A stretch of DNA of 64,000 nt from Cyclospora cayetanensis (GCF_002999335.1 NW_020312099.1:32651-96650); one strand, 5' to 3'. Positions 24,877 through 37,000 are shown, counted from the stretch's first letter. Notes: a model not told the origin generated them from the sequence alone. Numbers and translations are program-made.

Positions 24877-25689
24877 CAGCTTGAAGGCAGAGCCACCATG
24901 AACTTGCTCACGTAGCCGCAGCAACTCAAAGCACGCAGAAACTCCAGCGAAATACACAAGAACTCTCTAGACCGTCGCGGTACTACGCCCTTTATGCCAG
25001 GCCTACAGCAGCGCCAGGAGACCACTGCAAATTGCGCTTGGACCCATAGCAGGGCCAGTTACTGTTTACTTTTGTGCCTTCTGGCGTTCTACGTCTGATG
25101 CTGCTGCTTTCATCTGCGCGCAAAGTTGTCTGCGTGCTGCATGCGTAGCAACGCAGAGCCGATCATTGCTGCATCGTCCCTGCCTCGATTTGTTCACCCA
25201 GCGGCCTGCATGACGAGCACGGTTGACGCTGGTGATGCTGTTGGTGCTACCGCTGTCGTTCGAGCACCAGGCGCTCGGGCTCAAGAACAGTTGGTGCTTA
25301 TTTCCGCAGATGCGTGGCTTGCCTACCGAATTCCGCCACAAAAGTTGGGTCCTCCCTACTGCTGTTGCACAGTGAGCTCCAACATTCTCCATTAAGCTTG
25401 CACGGAGCTTGAAGTTGAGTGCCTCATCATGGAGGTCTCAGATGGGGTGTCACACTTGATGGCAATGCATGGCTCGAGGCAGCCGTTGCCTGCTCGTCCA
25501 CTGGCCATGGATTCATTGGGATGGCAAGCTTCCTTACCACAGCTTTCTGTTGTCCACCATGTGTTCGGCAATAGAGTGAGACAATTTTGTCTAGCAGCAG
25601 GCTGGCGGAACGCCTCCTGTTGATGGCAGTAGGCGGTGGCATACGCTTATTTGGCTGGCAGAGGCAGGCCTACAGGCTGATACGAACGC

Positions 25690-25980
25690 AGTAGCCTAAC
25701 AGCTGGAACACAGGCATGACTAACAAGCCCAAAATATTTGTACGGATACTTTGAAAAGGCTACATTGACCAGGAAGGAAAGGCAATGCTTCGAAGATTTC
25801 ACCAGCCAGATGGAGATGTACCACACTTTGTATCTCCCTCATGAAGTGAAACAAGTGTTCCTGGAGTTCTATTTGTTGAAGGGTTACGAATGCCAGTGCT
25901 GGCTCTATTTATGTAGTGGGTGGCTACTATCTGCAGCAAGTCTTCTTACAAGCCTTGACATAGGCCTACACCGAAATTAG
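25690..25980 (+). pseudogene. Gag N-terminal remnant of copy A
   Basis: Nucleotides 25695-25850 align with the same part of copies B (43425-43560) and E (63550-63700). In those copies the protein reads RPERYDGNRDG followed by a PVGD motif. In copy A the corresponding codons are shifted, giving FTSQMEMYHTLYLPHE in the open frame 25738-25980. It is the capsid-like first part of gag and is non-functional as it stands. Confidence 0.5.
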
Positions 25981-26633
25981 CCCAACAGCAAGCATAAGAG
26001 GAGTTTAGAAAGCTGTAGCAAGGGCTTCTATCAATTTATCGGTTTTTCGATGAATGCAGAACTTTGGTGTGCAAGAATTCACAAAAGCAGTCTAAACCGT
26101 GCTTTGCTGTTCCATTGAGGAGCTCCCAATTTATCACGTCAGGTCATTTCAGCCTGGGCAGCGACTCAGACAATTAAACAACCTACCGCTGGGCCTTTCA
26201 AAAGTACTGGCGTACTTGAGTTTGAAGAGCCAATTAGCGCGACTATTGAGGCTTTGGCTCACAGATGAGCTGCTTTAGAATTCATAACGTACGGATGTCG
26301 GGGATGTATAAATCTGCCCTAACCTAAGTCTCGAGTAGACGCGAGAAATGGCTAGAAAAGCACGCGCTCCATAGCACCACGATGCAGCCCCCCAACAAGG
26401 CAAGTCTTTCTGCTGAGGGGCATTCGTCCATATAATCCAGAACTGCAAGCACATGCATGACGCCAAAGAATTCGCACAACAGGACTAGGATCAGTGGAAG
26501 CAAGCTACTTGGCGAGCAAAGAAGGCGCTTGCAAGAAATGCAGAGCCCCCACATAGGCTGACACGGAGTGAAGGGGGCCAGAAACAGTAAATCCACAGAT
26601 TGGAAATTAACACGGGGTGTTGCTGTGCTGATA

Positions 26634-26990
26634 CAAGTTTGCATTTATGGACAAGAGCTGCTATCGCTGCTTGGCACTACATGTGAAGTATATGTGTTAA
26701 CCCGAGCAGGCGGTGCAGAAGGGCACTATGCATGTTTACTCGTAGGCGCAGTCCCCGGCATTAAGCTTACTGAAGAAAGGCCGAACGTAAGAATCGGCGA
26801 GGCTATGGTAGCTATCTTGTAGTTCAACCTGGAGCCGGGTTCTCATAGTCGGGTTAGTGCATTCTATGTTGGATCCGTGCACCCTGACGTAATCCTAGGT
26901 ATGCCATGGGTGAAGCTAATGAAAAACGCACACGCGGCCACAGCTGCGCGCTATGGAGCACAGCGAGTCTGGGGCCACTAGCAGGAAGAC
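26634..26990 (+). pseudogene. Retroviral-type aspartic protease remnant of copy A
   Basis: The frame 26568-26822 contains QELLSLLGTTCEVYVLTRAG, corresponding to the LLDTGCEVNLLS type of retropepsin active site; the DTG triad is GTT here. A stop follows, then 26864-26925 encodes FYVGSVHPDVILGMPWVKLM, the hydrophobic block DVILGMPWL conserved near the end of Ty3/gypsy proteases. Copy B has the same two blocks at 44615 and 44795. Confidence 0.6.
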
Positions 26991-27040
26991 ACGTTTGGGT
27001 TTTTAGTTCGCGCTCTTTTGATTTAGGGTGGGTGAAATAG

Positions 27041-27890
27041 AGTGGCATTCTCAGCAGAGAAAGGCAGAGTCTCCATTCGGGCGGCTCAGCAACGCATTAA
27101 CAGAAGACGGATCTCTAAATACCATCCATACGGGCTTCACAATAGCTTTTTATTGAAAGATTCGAATAAAAGTGCAGTTGAGATACAGCAGAAAGGGGCG
27201 AATATTATGGTGGAACATGTGGATGTGCCAGATAATGAGGAGCTGCCCGAAGGCTGGCCACCTGCTGTTCGTCTAGCGCACTGCTTTAAGTCAATCCATA
27301 GGCCATACTCAAAACATATTCTGTGGCTTCAGAAGCCCACACGCCATCAGGAAAATGTCTCTCGTCAGGCGAATGATTTGCTGAATAAGGCAAGTGCAGG
27401 AATCGACAAGTGCTTTTGCGCAATACCAGGTATTCCTACCAAGAGGACGGACGGTGCCATGTATGTGTGTTCGCTTTCAAGCTCCTGAACAAGATCGATG
27501 TAAAAAGGAAGCTTTCGGAGTGTTCTTGGCAATTCGTGTGACAGATTACGTGGAACAACAGTGTACTTGACATTTGACTACACCGATATCTTTGTACAAG
27601 GCCCCACTTACTGCAGAGCGAGACAAAATGATCGTTTGCACTCGTCCTCGCAAACTCGAGTATATCTGTAGACCTATTTTACGCGTTAACTTCCTTTGAT
27701 CCTGCGACGCCATTTTACTTGGGATTTCATGAGGCTATCGAGGAAGGCTTATTGGCTGCTTGCATGGTTGACGTCCCAGCATGCCGCTGAAACTTTCAAA
27801 AGCACCCTCAACACCTATAGCGTGCGCCTCAGGTGTTGCGAGATAGGTAAAGGTATGCAAAAACACTCATTTGTTCGTGCCACGCGTGAC
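27041..27890 (+). pseudogene. Reverse transcriptase remnant of copy A
   Basis: The longest clean frame (27042-27488, 148 aa) holds ELPEGWPPAVRLAH, then NVSRQANDLLNKASAGIDK and PTKRTDGAMYVC. These match the RT fingers of Ty3/gypsy elements (xLRRQLDDLLAKGxIRPSxSP, then KKDGTMRMCVDYR). Downstream (27540-27890) only fragments remain, and I do not see a YxDD active site. Confidence 0.6.
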
Positions 27891-28159
27891 CAGTTATAGT
27901 TGTGGGATTCCGTGATTTTACTGTGGAAAATTGAGGCATATCGGGCCAAAGGTAAAACTGATAAGCCATGGCATTCGCCTTTCCGCATGCGCAACGACTT
28001 CGTGAATATCTGAGCTTGCATTTTACTACACAGCTTGCATTCCTGGATTTGCGCGTATTGCTGTTCCTTCGACTGCTCTATTTTGCAAAGCGCCGTACGT
28101 GACCCGGACAGAGGAGGTTGGCGCCGCACCAAGAGCTAGTATTACCCGCCTTACAACTC

Positions 28160-28370
28160 ATCCGGTTCTCCCTCAGACGGATAATGAGTGTCAGTTCTTC
28201 CTCATAACTGATGCTAGTAATGTCTTGCTTGGTGCTACTCCTTCTGACAGGCGACCACTTTATAAATACATCGAAACATTGTGTAGTATTCCCATCGCCT
28301 CACCGAAACGGAGAAGCAATATGCAATGTAGCCCAAACGACTCTATGTAGCGTGTAGGGGCCTGGATAAA
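28160..28370 (+). pseudogene. RNase H remnant of copy A
   Basis: The frame 28099-28350 contains DNECQFFLITDASNVLLGAT followed by RRPLYK and PIASPKR, matching the start of the Ty3/gypsy RNase H (PFxLxTDASxxAIGAxLxQ, then xPIAYxSRK). The TDAS catalytic aspartate is present here, but the rest of the domain is frameshifted. Confidence 0.55.
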
Positions 28371-28659
28371 TCCCGGCATCATTTTTGATGGAGGTCATTG
28401 TCCTGTGGAGACCGATGCTTAGCCTTTGCTAGCCCATACACAGAGCTTTTAGCAGTTCGAGAACGTTAAAAGTGTTGGCTGGCTTAGGCGCCCCTAAAAG
28501 GGCGGCTTAAGATAATGTGTAGTAGACACTTTCTTAATATGATAGTAGAGGCGCTCACGCCCGAGCGATTCATTGGAGATCACTGCAGCTGCGCTTGTCC
28601 TTGATAATCGTTGGTTTCTATCGAGTAATGTGAATTGTATGCATTTGGTATCCATGATT

Positions 28660-29760
28660 AGCTACTATTGCCAAAATCCAGAATGGGAGAAACGGTGGAG
28701 CACAGCCACGTTGGGAATGTCCTGCTGCAGTTCAGAACAAAGTGGAAACTCCGTTGTTCTTGCAGTCCGGCTTCCCTCCTCAGTGCTTTTTTGCCCAGAG
28801 CACATGATCATGCTCTTCCATGCTATTGTAGGATCCACACTCCAGTGGAAATGCTCTCACAGTCCTTCTGGTGGCCTGGGATGCGCTTTGCGGAAGAGGA
28901 GATGCAATGTCATATCCACATCGCCAGCACCTGAAGCAACAAATTTCTTTAAAACACGGACTTTTGCAAAGTCGTCCGAGCTCTGATGCACGTTAACCTG
29001 ATCTGACCATGGACTTTATTGTTGGCATGCTGGAGGTCATGGGTCAGGATAATATCCACGTGGACACCGACAAAACTTAGCAAATAGGCCCTCGCTTGCT
29101 TCAGCTCTATGTTTGACTCATCTTTGAAAGCTTCTCCAACGCCGCAGAAGTGTCAGTATGGATAGAGACCCACATCTCCTAAGTGGATTCTGACGTGCCA
29201 TTATGACGTGCCTACTTACTGGCAAGAATATAGCCGCTTTGGGCTATCCTAAGGAGGGTGGGTGGACTGAGCGCATCAACCGCACTGTTCTGCAGTACTT
29301 GCCTGTCTCTGACCACACAAATTCAATTGCTTGGTTTGAGTCTTGCTTGAATTTGAGATGTTTCATGACACGCTAGTTTAATCGTTTAGCCGTTGCTGTC
29401 CTGCATCGTTGACTTACGCAGAGAAGCTTGTCTCCGATCCGGGCCTGGATATAGTAGGCCAACGTCCGCCGCCTCCGTTTGCAGAGGAGGGATTAAGACA
29501 GAAGCTGAAGAGTGCACGATAGTGTATGCGCAAAACTCGAGAGAGATAAGCAGTGTGCCATGATAAGTGGCAATCGGCTGCGTGTTTCAACCTCGGAGAT
29601 ATGGTCTTGCTGGATCAGCAGGCATAATGAAATGCACTGGAATGTGACCAGGCGAAAATGCTTGTGGAAGGGTGGCAAGGATCATTTGGCGTCTTCTGAC
29701 AGACCGTCTATATTTGCTACTCGATGTATTTCCCATGAATGAACAATATCATGATTAGAT
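28660..29760 (+). pseudogene. Integrase remnant of copy A
   Basis: 28775-28930 encodes RAHDHALPCYCRIHTPVEML then QSFWWPGMRF, the integrase zinc-binding module (AHDxxxxGHxGxxKTxxxL, then FYWPGM). 29000-29080 encodes TMDFIVGMLEVMGQDNIHV, the core opening around the first catalytic Asp (MDFIxGLP, then GxDxIxV). VSMDRDP at about 29150 corresponds to VSDRDP. 29255-29330 encodes GGWVD, then AHQPHCSAVL (QTERVNRTVLQYL by position). The C-terminal module appears near 29590-29630. Frames switch several times. Confidence 0.6.
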
Positions 29761-29839
29761 TCCCAAAGAATTTTCAGCCTGCGAGGCGTGTGCAGGCTCT
29801 GCAGTGGAGGCAAATGACTCGTATTGGCGAAGGACGCGC

Positions 29840-29935
29840 AGGGAGCCATGAATGTGCTGGATTTCACGACTGTAGAGCACTGAGACACGGTGGGTAGAAA
29901 ATTCTAGTGAAATGGGGTGGGAACTGCCAACCTAA
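29840..29935 (+). pseudogene. Chromodomain-like remnant of copy A
   Basis: Allowing a frame change, 29845-29925 reads NVLDFTTVEH then GRKILVKWGGN. The hallmark is the [YF]LVKW.G block of chromodomains fused to the integrase end in chromoviruses. Copy B has an equivalent at 47752-47835 (VVDYKAV, then VKWNGK). The domain is short and decayed, so the assignment rests on position plus the KWxG block. Confidence 0.45.
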
Positions 29936-30114
29936 GAGGCTGACAGAGGAGCAGCCACGGGCTTCATAACCTGCCGGAAAAATTTGCGGCTTTGTTGGAA
30001 TTACAACGCTGGTCGCCATAGGCAGCATCTGGTTCCCTGACAATTGCCCTTCCGAAGCACTTGCTAGGTCTGAAATGGCTACTGTTATCTCTGGGTAATG
30101 CCTGATAAGTTGCC

Positions 30115-30522
30115 GTGTATTATTGTTTCGGTGTTCTCTGTACTCAGATCTATGTGCAGGCCCTCTCAGCTGTGTGGTCTCCATTTTCTTCCTTATGCCT
30201 TTCTATGTGGAGTTTCAATAAACTGTGCTTCATAACTAGGCTATATTTGCATACAAAGATTCTCTACGAGGCACGGAAGCACTGCTGGGCTTGTGTCTTT
30301 ATGATTCTTGCTACACACTTCATTAGCCTTCTGTTTTCTCTGACGACAGTGAGGCATCCCGCCGCTTTGATCGTGTGGGTTTGGTTCCTCGTTCGGACTA
30401 CAGTATGTGTCTTTCTTTTTTTTCCCGTCGATTTTGCTGTAGCAGTAAGAGCATACCTTGCTTCTCTGCTTTGCACTTTCTTCTCATTTCTAAATGCCAT
30501 TGGGTGGGAAGCCTTTTGCTGA
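30115..30522 (+). other. Hydrophobic 135-aa open frame between chromodomain and 3' LTR (copy A)
   Basis: An uninterrupted frame rich in Phe, Leu, Val and Cys with several membrane-like runs (for example VWFLVRTTVCVFLFFPVDFA). Copy B carries homologous DNA at 48015-48440 with stops in that frame. It could be a lost extra protein of the element or just T-rich non-coding sequence upstream of the LTR. I do not recognise it. Confidence 0.25.
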
Positions 30523-30594
30523 GTTGCACGTAGGTGGTCTCGGCGTGTGGGTATGGCACAAGAGGGTGTATACGTCAAGTGAGGAGGAAAGAAA

Positions 30595-30972
30595 TAACGA
30601 GCTAAGCTACAGTTAAACACTTTCTACTACACAAAATTTATTTGAATGAGAACCAGTACAGAATCGACTAATTGGTTTCGGTGTCCATTTACCATCTTTG
30701 TTGCGGAGTACTCTTAGCTCAATTCCTTTAAGATTCAAGGCTGTGCGTGCCCGTTAGATGCGATGTGTAAGTAGCTGTGAATGCTGGGAGTGCAAAGAGG
30801 GTGCAGCAATCCTCACCCTAGCTGTGCCTTTCCCCTCGTAGGGAATTCTGATAAAATATGCGAAGAGGGAAGGGGGAAGTGTTTTATGAAAACTACTCAA
30901 CAGCTCTGCATTAAGTTTATAGTGGATTCGGAGTAAAATGTCACCCTACGAAGGCCTCAATTGAAGCGTTTC
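30595..30972 (+). repeat. 3' LTR of copy A
   Basis: Begins TAACGAGCTAAGCTACAGTT directly after the purine tract 30581-30594. It contains CGACTAATTGGTTTCGGTGT, the block GTTAGATGCGATGTGTAAGT, GGGTGCAGCAATCCTCACCC and an end (ACGAAGGCCTCAATTGAAGC) that aligns with the ends of the other LTRs. Length is about 378 bp. Confidence 0.75.
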
Positions 30973-32204
30973 TTGAGTACTATGGCAAATATGGTTTACT
31001 GATAGCGCCCAAGTTGGGGAATCAGCTCTTCAGTTATCAGCCAAACTCTAGTAAAGCTCTGCCTTGTCTTTTTCGTGGTACCAGCCTTAAGATTAAAGCA
31101 AAAGCAATAGCCAATTGACGACGGTGTGTTGCTGCACATGTTTTTGTTGTAGTTGCTGCTCACTTGATACACTGCCATCCACCTTATATGTGCCCTTCAG
31201 ATTTCTCTGGCACTAAAAGGGGTTATTACCGCATAACTTACAAAGAGACACATCACTAAAATTTGGAGGAGATGCGGGAGCCAGTTTTTCGAAGCGCCTG
31301 TAGAGCAACTACGCAGCAGCAGCAACTACGCAGCAGCAGCAGCAGCGGCTGCTGCAGTTGCTACCGTTGTCTGCTGCAGGGGTTTTGATCAGTTAAATCC
31401 TTTAATTTCTGCGTTTTGACGGGGTCTTGAATGCCATTATATGGATGTTAATCCAGCTGTCACCCTCTCCTACTCTGTTTCACACAAACACCCCAAACAC
31501 CCGCCTTCTTTCTCCAAAATCCCGAACTAAGGGCTCTGTGGGCGTCCCCTCTTACATTGTGCTCGGTAGCATTCTAAATCTTCTTGTGCTTCTTCCTCTG
31601 CTCAATCTTCCTCTCCTACCTGGAGTTCCTGCGCTCTGCCTTTCCGGCAAACTCTCAGTGCCGCAGCAGCTGCTTCCCTTGGTTCCTCCTCTATCTGCCT
31701 CCTCTGCCACGTGCAGTCACTGCTACCCCCTCTCTGCCCTCGTGCTGCGTCTCCCAATCCTTGCACTATTCCCCTCTTCGGGTCTCCAGGTGGACCCTGC
31801 CGCCGCCTAGAGCTTACGGAGTGGGGGCCCTATCCCGTGCCTCACACCTGGGGCCCTGAGCCGAGGAGGGGCCCCCGCATGTTCCTTCAGGCCACGCGCC
31901 AACTGTGTCTGCAGCAGTCAAGGCAGCTGGGGAAACGGAAGCCGCCCGCATGCTTTGGAAACAATAGCATCTTTTGCACGAAAACTGTGGATATCATCTC
32001 TTGGTGCATCTTCCTCTGCTAAAGTTCCCCCTCTGGTGCGGCGCGTCTAGCTAGCCCCCTTTCTGACTTCCCTAGTAGTATACGGACAGCGGGTGGGAGG
32101 GCTTTCCCGCCTTTGCCTCCCAAATTAGCTCCATCTGTGCGTCCCGGCGTGTGTAAGGGGCGCTTACTGTACGCAAAGAGGAGACGGAAGGAGACAGCAG
32201 GAGT
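30973..32204. other. Upstream region of the GYF-domain gene
   Basis: Holds the probable promoter and 5' UTR of the gene starting at 32205. A CAG-rich patch lies at 31308-31375, followed by a strongly pyrimidine-rich tract (about 31430-31760). The short open frames here are low-complexity Ser/Pro/Leu and probably not coding. An untranslated first exon is possible. Confidence 0.4.
31308..31375 (+). repeat. CAG/GCA trinucleotide tract
   Basis: Imperfect CAG repeats (AGCAGCAGCAAC units, then CAGCAGCAGCAGCAGCGGCT) upstream of the GYF-domain gene and outside any exon I could define. Confidence 0.8.
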
Positions 32205-33869
32205 ATGTACCAGCCTAGGCCTGCAGCAGGCGTTGGGCGGCCACGCCCAACAGCTGGAATCAATAGCAGCACCAACAACAGCATCGGTGGAAGTGCTGCT
32301 TCCGCTTCTGCTCAGAGGCGGGGATTTGCTGCCGCGGGGAACCTTGTAAGAGGGGTACCCAGCGGAAGTAGCACGTCTGCCTCGACAGGGAGCGCTTTAG
32401 CGGCTCCTCCTGGGCCCTCCGGAGGCCCCTCAACAAAACCGAAGACACTGGATGCTCTGTTGGGCTCAATTAAGCTTCGTGACACGCCCTCAATTCGTAG
32501 TGTTCCTGTCAGTGCAGCGGAGGGGCCTCCTGGTGCCCTGCAGCAGCAGGGAGGCGCGAGTATTGGGGTGGTGGCTACAGGACTGTTAGCAGGCCTGGGG
32601 GCAGGCAGCTCACCAGTTTCAGCGGCAGCGAAAGTCGTGGCTGCGTCAGCCGCCGATCTGTCCGCTGCAAAGAGTGCCAGCCCCGCTGCTGCTCCCACGC
32701 GGCGGAGGTGGGAAGTTCCTGCTACTGCTTCTTTAGCAGAAGACACCGGAAGCAGCAGCAGCAGCAGCGGCGCGCCTGCAAACGCCTCTGGCGGGCAGCA
32801 ACAGCAGCAGCAACGGCGCCTTCCGCATGCAAAGGCATCCCCACTGGTGCTTCAGGGGCTCGGGGCCACCACCACCCCAAACAGCCTCGCTGCTGGTTTC
32901 TTCACACCCGCGGCTGCTCCGCCCAAGGACGATACTCCCGTCACGGCTTCTGTTTTCACCAGGAACCTCTCGCACCAGCAGCAACAGGAGCTTCTGCAGC
33001 GCCAGCAGCATCAGAAGCCCACTTTGTGGGGCCTCAAGCGGGTTGGACCTGCAGCAGGAGGCGCAGCGGCTGCTCCCTCGCCACCAGCGGGGCAAACAGG
33101 AGCAGCCACGAAGGGGGAAGTGCACGCGAAGCCGCAAGCGGATCCCCCCCCCGTCTCAGGGGGGGCACTCTCTGCCGGCCTTGCCTGCACTTCTGCGGGC
33201 TCATTTCCCGACAAAACTCCCGCCAAAGACCTCGAAACGGCGGCACCAGAGGCGACGCAGCAGGAAGAGGAGCAAGAGACGGCAGTCGAGATGCCAGCGG
33301 CCATCGCCGGGGTGGTATATACGCTGCAACAGCTTTTGGCAATCCATCTGCAACAGCGGGAGAGAGATGCAGCGGAAGTGAGGGCTGTAAGGGCGCAGCA
33401 GCGCCCATCTCATCCTACTGCCTTCTTTGCGGCCTCGCTGGAGTCTCTGAAGTTGCCCCAGCCACCCTCGCAGCAGCAGCAACCACAGCCGCAGCAGCCG
33501 GCTGGGCATCCCGTGCGCGCAGTAAGATGATCGTAGAATACTGTAGCAAGTAGCCTTTTTGAGCAGTCACCGTCCGCTAAGGCGCATGCGCGATGACGTC
33601 CCTGTCGCATAACACCCTTATCCGCTGGCATCTTCCCACTGCACTCCACCGCCAAGAGGCGCTCAGCTCAGGGGCTGCTCTGCCGCACGGATGAAGGCAG
33701 AAGCTGCCGTTTTGGGGAGATCCTTAGACGAGATGCAGAGGCTAGCGCAGCAGGGTCTCGCATTTAGACACTCGCGATGCGCGCGCCCTCGTAGTAAAAG
33801 ACCCTTGTGTTATGACTGTGTGCATGTGTGCATAACTGTGTGCGTATGAGAATGTGTATATGTAATAAC

Positions 33870-33938
<69 letters not shown>

Positions 33939-34014
33939 GTGTGCGTGTATTACGCAAAAGCAGGCGCCCCAACCTGCAGTCGGTGATCGTGCTACTCCGC
34001 ACTTTCGTGGAGGA

Positions 34015-34056
<42 letters not shown>

Positions 34057-37000
34057 GCGCTCGGCCAGTGGCCTCTTCGGGGGCTGCAACAGCCCCCTCA
34101 GGGGGATCCAGGAGGGTCTCTGGATCCAGCCGAGCCCCTCAGCAATCCTCAGCAGTCGCAGTTGCGGGAGGACCACCGCCGTCTTCAAGAATGTAAGAGC
34201 ATGTTGTGCCTAGCGTGGGTCGTAGGTGCCTTAGTTGGTTCGTGCGATAGAGGATCGCGCGTTATTCTGGCATTTTCTACGCGCAGTGCAGCTCACACGC
34301 TGGTACGTAGGAACACCCGTCGACAAGGGTCCTGAGTTGCGTCTTGAGTGCTTCTTTATGTGCGGATGCCGCAGCGCTCGCGGAGGGCACCCACGGGTCA
34401 GGAGACTTCTCGAGCGCCTCAGGGGGGGGCCCTCCTTTAGGGGGGGGGCCCCCCTCGCGGGCCCCCGTTGTGCAGGCTTTGCCGCTGCGGGGGACGCGGT
34501 CTGCTGTGGGTGGTGGAGAGCAGGAAGGGGCGCTCCAACAGCAGCAGCAGCGACTTCCGCTAGGCCGTCGCGTGTTTGGGGACGCGTCTGATGTGCACGA
34601 GGGCCCCCATCAGGCAGGTGCTCCCCAGCAGCAGGGGCCCCCGCCACACCATTCGCAGGGGGGCGACGCCAGCCGGCGGTTGTGGGGTCGGGGCGCTCTT
34701 GTGCGGGGGCCCACTGAGGCAGACACCCCGGCGAGTTCGTCTTCTGCCCGGAGTTTGGACTGGCCGTTGCGCTTTCCGAGAGGAGAAACGGCAGCACCCC
34801 TTGCAGTAGACGTGGCAGAAAAAACCACAATAAGGCCCCCTAGGAGTACCCCTTCTTGGGCTTCAGGCGCGGGTGAACCGCACGGAGAATTAGAGGGAAG
34901 GCAGCAGCACAGATTCAAAGGAGACAGCGACGCGGTGCATGCAGATGGGGTGGAAGCAGCAGCAGCGGCGGCAGCAGCAGGAGGAGGAACACCTACTCCG
35001 GGCTGCGGTGTATGGGGCCGCACGGGGATTGCTGCTAGCCGCAGCAGCAGACGCGCTTCTTCCAGGGATATCCCGGCAGACGAAGGCGTGGCAACTTCAG
35101 GAGGTGTAGGAGCTGCTGCAGTTGCTGCACTTGGTGGCTCCAAGCTGTCGAACGCAGGAGCAGGCCCTATTTCCAGGATGCAGCAGCAACAGCGGCAGCA
35201 GCAGCGGCAGCAACAGCAACAGCAGCAAGGGCCTGAAGCGAGTGGGGAGGGCGAACCGCCATCTGCCGATGGTAGTGCCCACGGCGATTTGCACAGTGAT
35301 GAGGGAGAGACAGCAGCAACTGCTGCAGCTGCAGCGAGTGCTGCTGATGCTGCAGTCTACGATGCTGCGGAGAAACTTTCCGGGTTGTATGCGCAGCAGC
35401 AACAGCCTGCACCAGAGGTTCAACGAGGTGGTCACAAGGAGTGCTTCGACATTGACTTCGCTTCTGTTTCTGCGCCCCCCCTCTCGTCTGCTCCTCAAGA
35501 GGGGCGACAGCAGCGGGATGTGGAGGACTCAGAGAGCGGCCTTTTGGGGGAGCCTTCCCGTATTGTTTCTTTGGATAAGCAGCGCGACACTTGGGCTCAG
35601 CACGAGACTCGCCAGCTGTTGCTGCAGCACGCAGAAGAGCAGCAGCAGCAGCAGCAGTATCAAGTAAATTCATTCTTCAGTTCTAGAGGACAAGAGCTGT
35701 CTCCGTCCGTCGCTGCGTTCTGGGCAGAAGAACCAATTATCAAGCGCAAGCCTAAGCAGCAGGCCCAGCCCCAGCAGCAACAGCAGCCTCTAAGTCTGCT
35801 GCAGCAGCTGGGGGAGGATTCAGCCCGTTCTTGGCCTAGCCTTGATCCAGAGGTACGATCTTTTGTCGATCACCAGCAGCAACAGCAGCAGCAGCAGCAG
35901 GAGCCGCAGCGGGGGTCCTCGCTGCCAGTGTGCAACTTCTCTAGAGTTGAGTCGCTCTTGGAACGGGGGCAGCTGGCAGGCGAGCTGCAGCACATGCAAG
36001 ACAGGGCACTGGCAACAGGTGGCATAGCCGCAGCAGCGCTTGGCTCTGGGGCATCAGTTAGCAGCCCCAGCAGCAGCAAAACGAAGGAATCGCTAGATGA
36101 TGTATCTGCAGGATCCTTGCAGCGGCTACTCGCCAGCGAAATGGATGGCGAACAGTTGCATGCCTTGGCAGCGCACGTTCACTCCCTCCGAACCAGCGGG
36201 CCTGCACGCGCTGCTGCTGCGGCTGCTCTGTCGCAATACATGGCAGCAGCAGCAGCAGCAGCAGCGCAGCAGCAGCAGCAGCAACAGCCTATAGGCGGTA
36301 CACGGATACCTGTGCCTATTGCTGGGACCCTCACATCTGCCACTACCGCAGTGCAGCAACAACAGCGCCAAGACAACTCACAAGGAGACACGGAGCTTCA
36401 AGCGCCTTACACCCTCGCACGCCTGCGCCAGCAGCAGGCCCTGCTGCAGCAGGCACAGCAGGAGCAACAGATGCAGCAGCAGCATCAGCTTCCACAGGCT
36501 ATAGGGCCCCCACAGAGGGCCCCCATTGCTCCGGGGCCCCTGGGCGGTCGCTCGGCAGGTGCAGACTTATTTGCGACCACTTTGCAGCAGCAGCAGCAGC
36601 AACACCAGCGCGAGTTCGATCTACAATCCCTCTTGGTGGGGCCTCCATTAACGGTCCCTCAGGGGCAACAGGAGCTTGGCAGCGGCACGGTTGACAGCCT
36701 TTTAAGCCTTTCTCAGGGCTCCCTGAATATCAACAGCAGCATCTGGTACTACCGCGATCCGAGCGGAACTCAGAGGGGTCCCTTTAGCGGTAAAGACATG
36801 CACAGTTGGTGGCAGCGAAACTACTTTTCTGATCATCTCTTGATGCGTTGGGGGCCTAATATGCCATGGATACCCTTTGGCCTAATATACCCTGCGGGGG
36901 GGCCCCCGCCGTTCACCACGCTCCCCGATATCCAAGCCGTGCAGCAGCGGCTCCTGCAGCAGCAGCAACAAACCCAAAGGGAAAGGCTGATGCAGCAGCG

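Larger units (their letters stand above)
18741..25423. other. Large unassigned stretch
   Basis: About 6.7 kb without a gene model. The longest plus-strand frame is 19740-20192 (150 aa), with no family features; an overlapping frame ends in a hydrophobic run near 20100-20172. The minus frame 24465-25025 (186 aa) lies opposite a charged plus-strand frame. Nothing here shows retroelement LTR sequence, apart from a weak minus-strand match to the primer-binding block at about 25262-25250. The disrupted coding-like segment at 21496-22690 is listed separately. Confidence 0.4.
25424..30972 (+). mobile_element. Chromovirus-like LTR retrotransposon, copy A
   Basis: A plus-strand copy. Its left end starts at the LTR/leader junction: 25425-25510 aligns with the leader of copy B, including ATGGCTCGAGGCAGCCGTTG. 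The 5' LTR itself is missing or unrecognisable. Inside are gag, protease, RT, RNase H, integrase and a chromodomain-like remnant in order, a purine tract (GAGGAGGAAAGAAA, 30581-30594) and a 3' LTR at 30595-30972. Stops break nearly every domain. It shares long stretches of nucleotide similarity with copy B, for example protease 26640-26990 against 44610-44940 and the tail 30110-30200 against 48015-48105. Confidence 0.75.

Noticed and set aside
24465..25025. 186-aa minus-strand open frame
   Set aside because: Ser/Leu/Cys-rich without motifs and directly opposite a charged plus-strand frame; probably a shadow. No splice or start evidence.
25242..25262. Primer-binding-like GCGGTAGCACCAAC on the minus strand
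   Set aside because: Only about 12 bases match and no LTR precedes it; probably chance.
32708..33553. 281-aa plus-strand frame overlapping exon 1 of the GYF gene
   Set aside because: Alternative frame of the same GC- and CAG-rich exon; the 439-codon frame ends in a good donor and joins in phase with exon 2.
33742..34188. 148-aa minus-strand frame with a His-Thr run
   Set aside because: Arises from the GT microsatellite in intron 1 plus antisense CAG.
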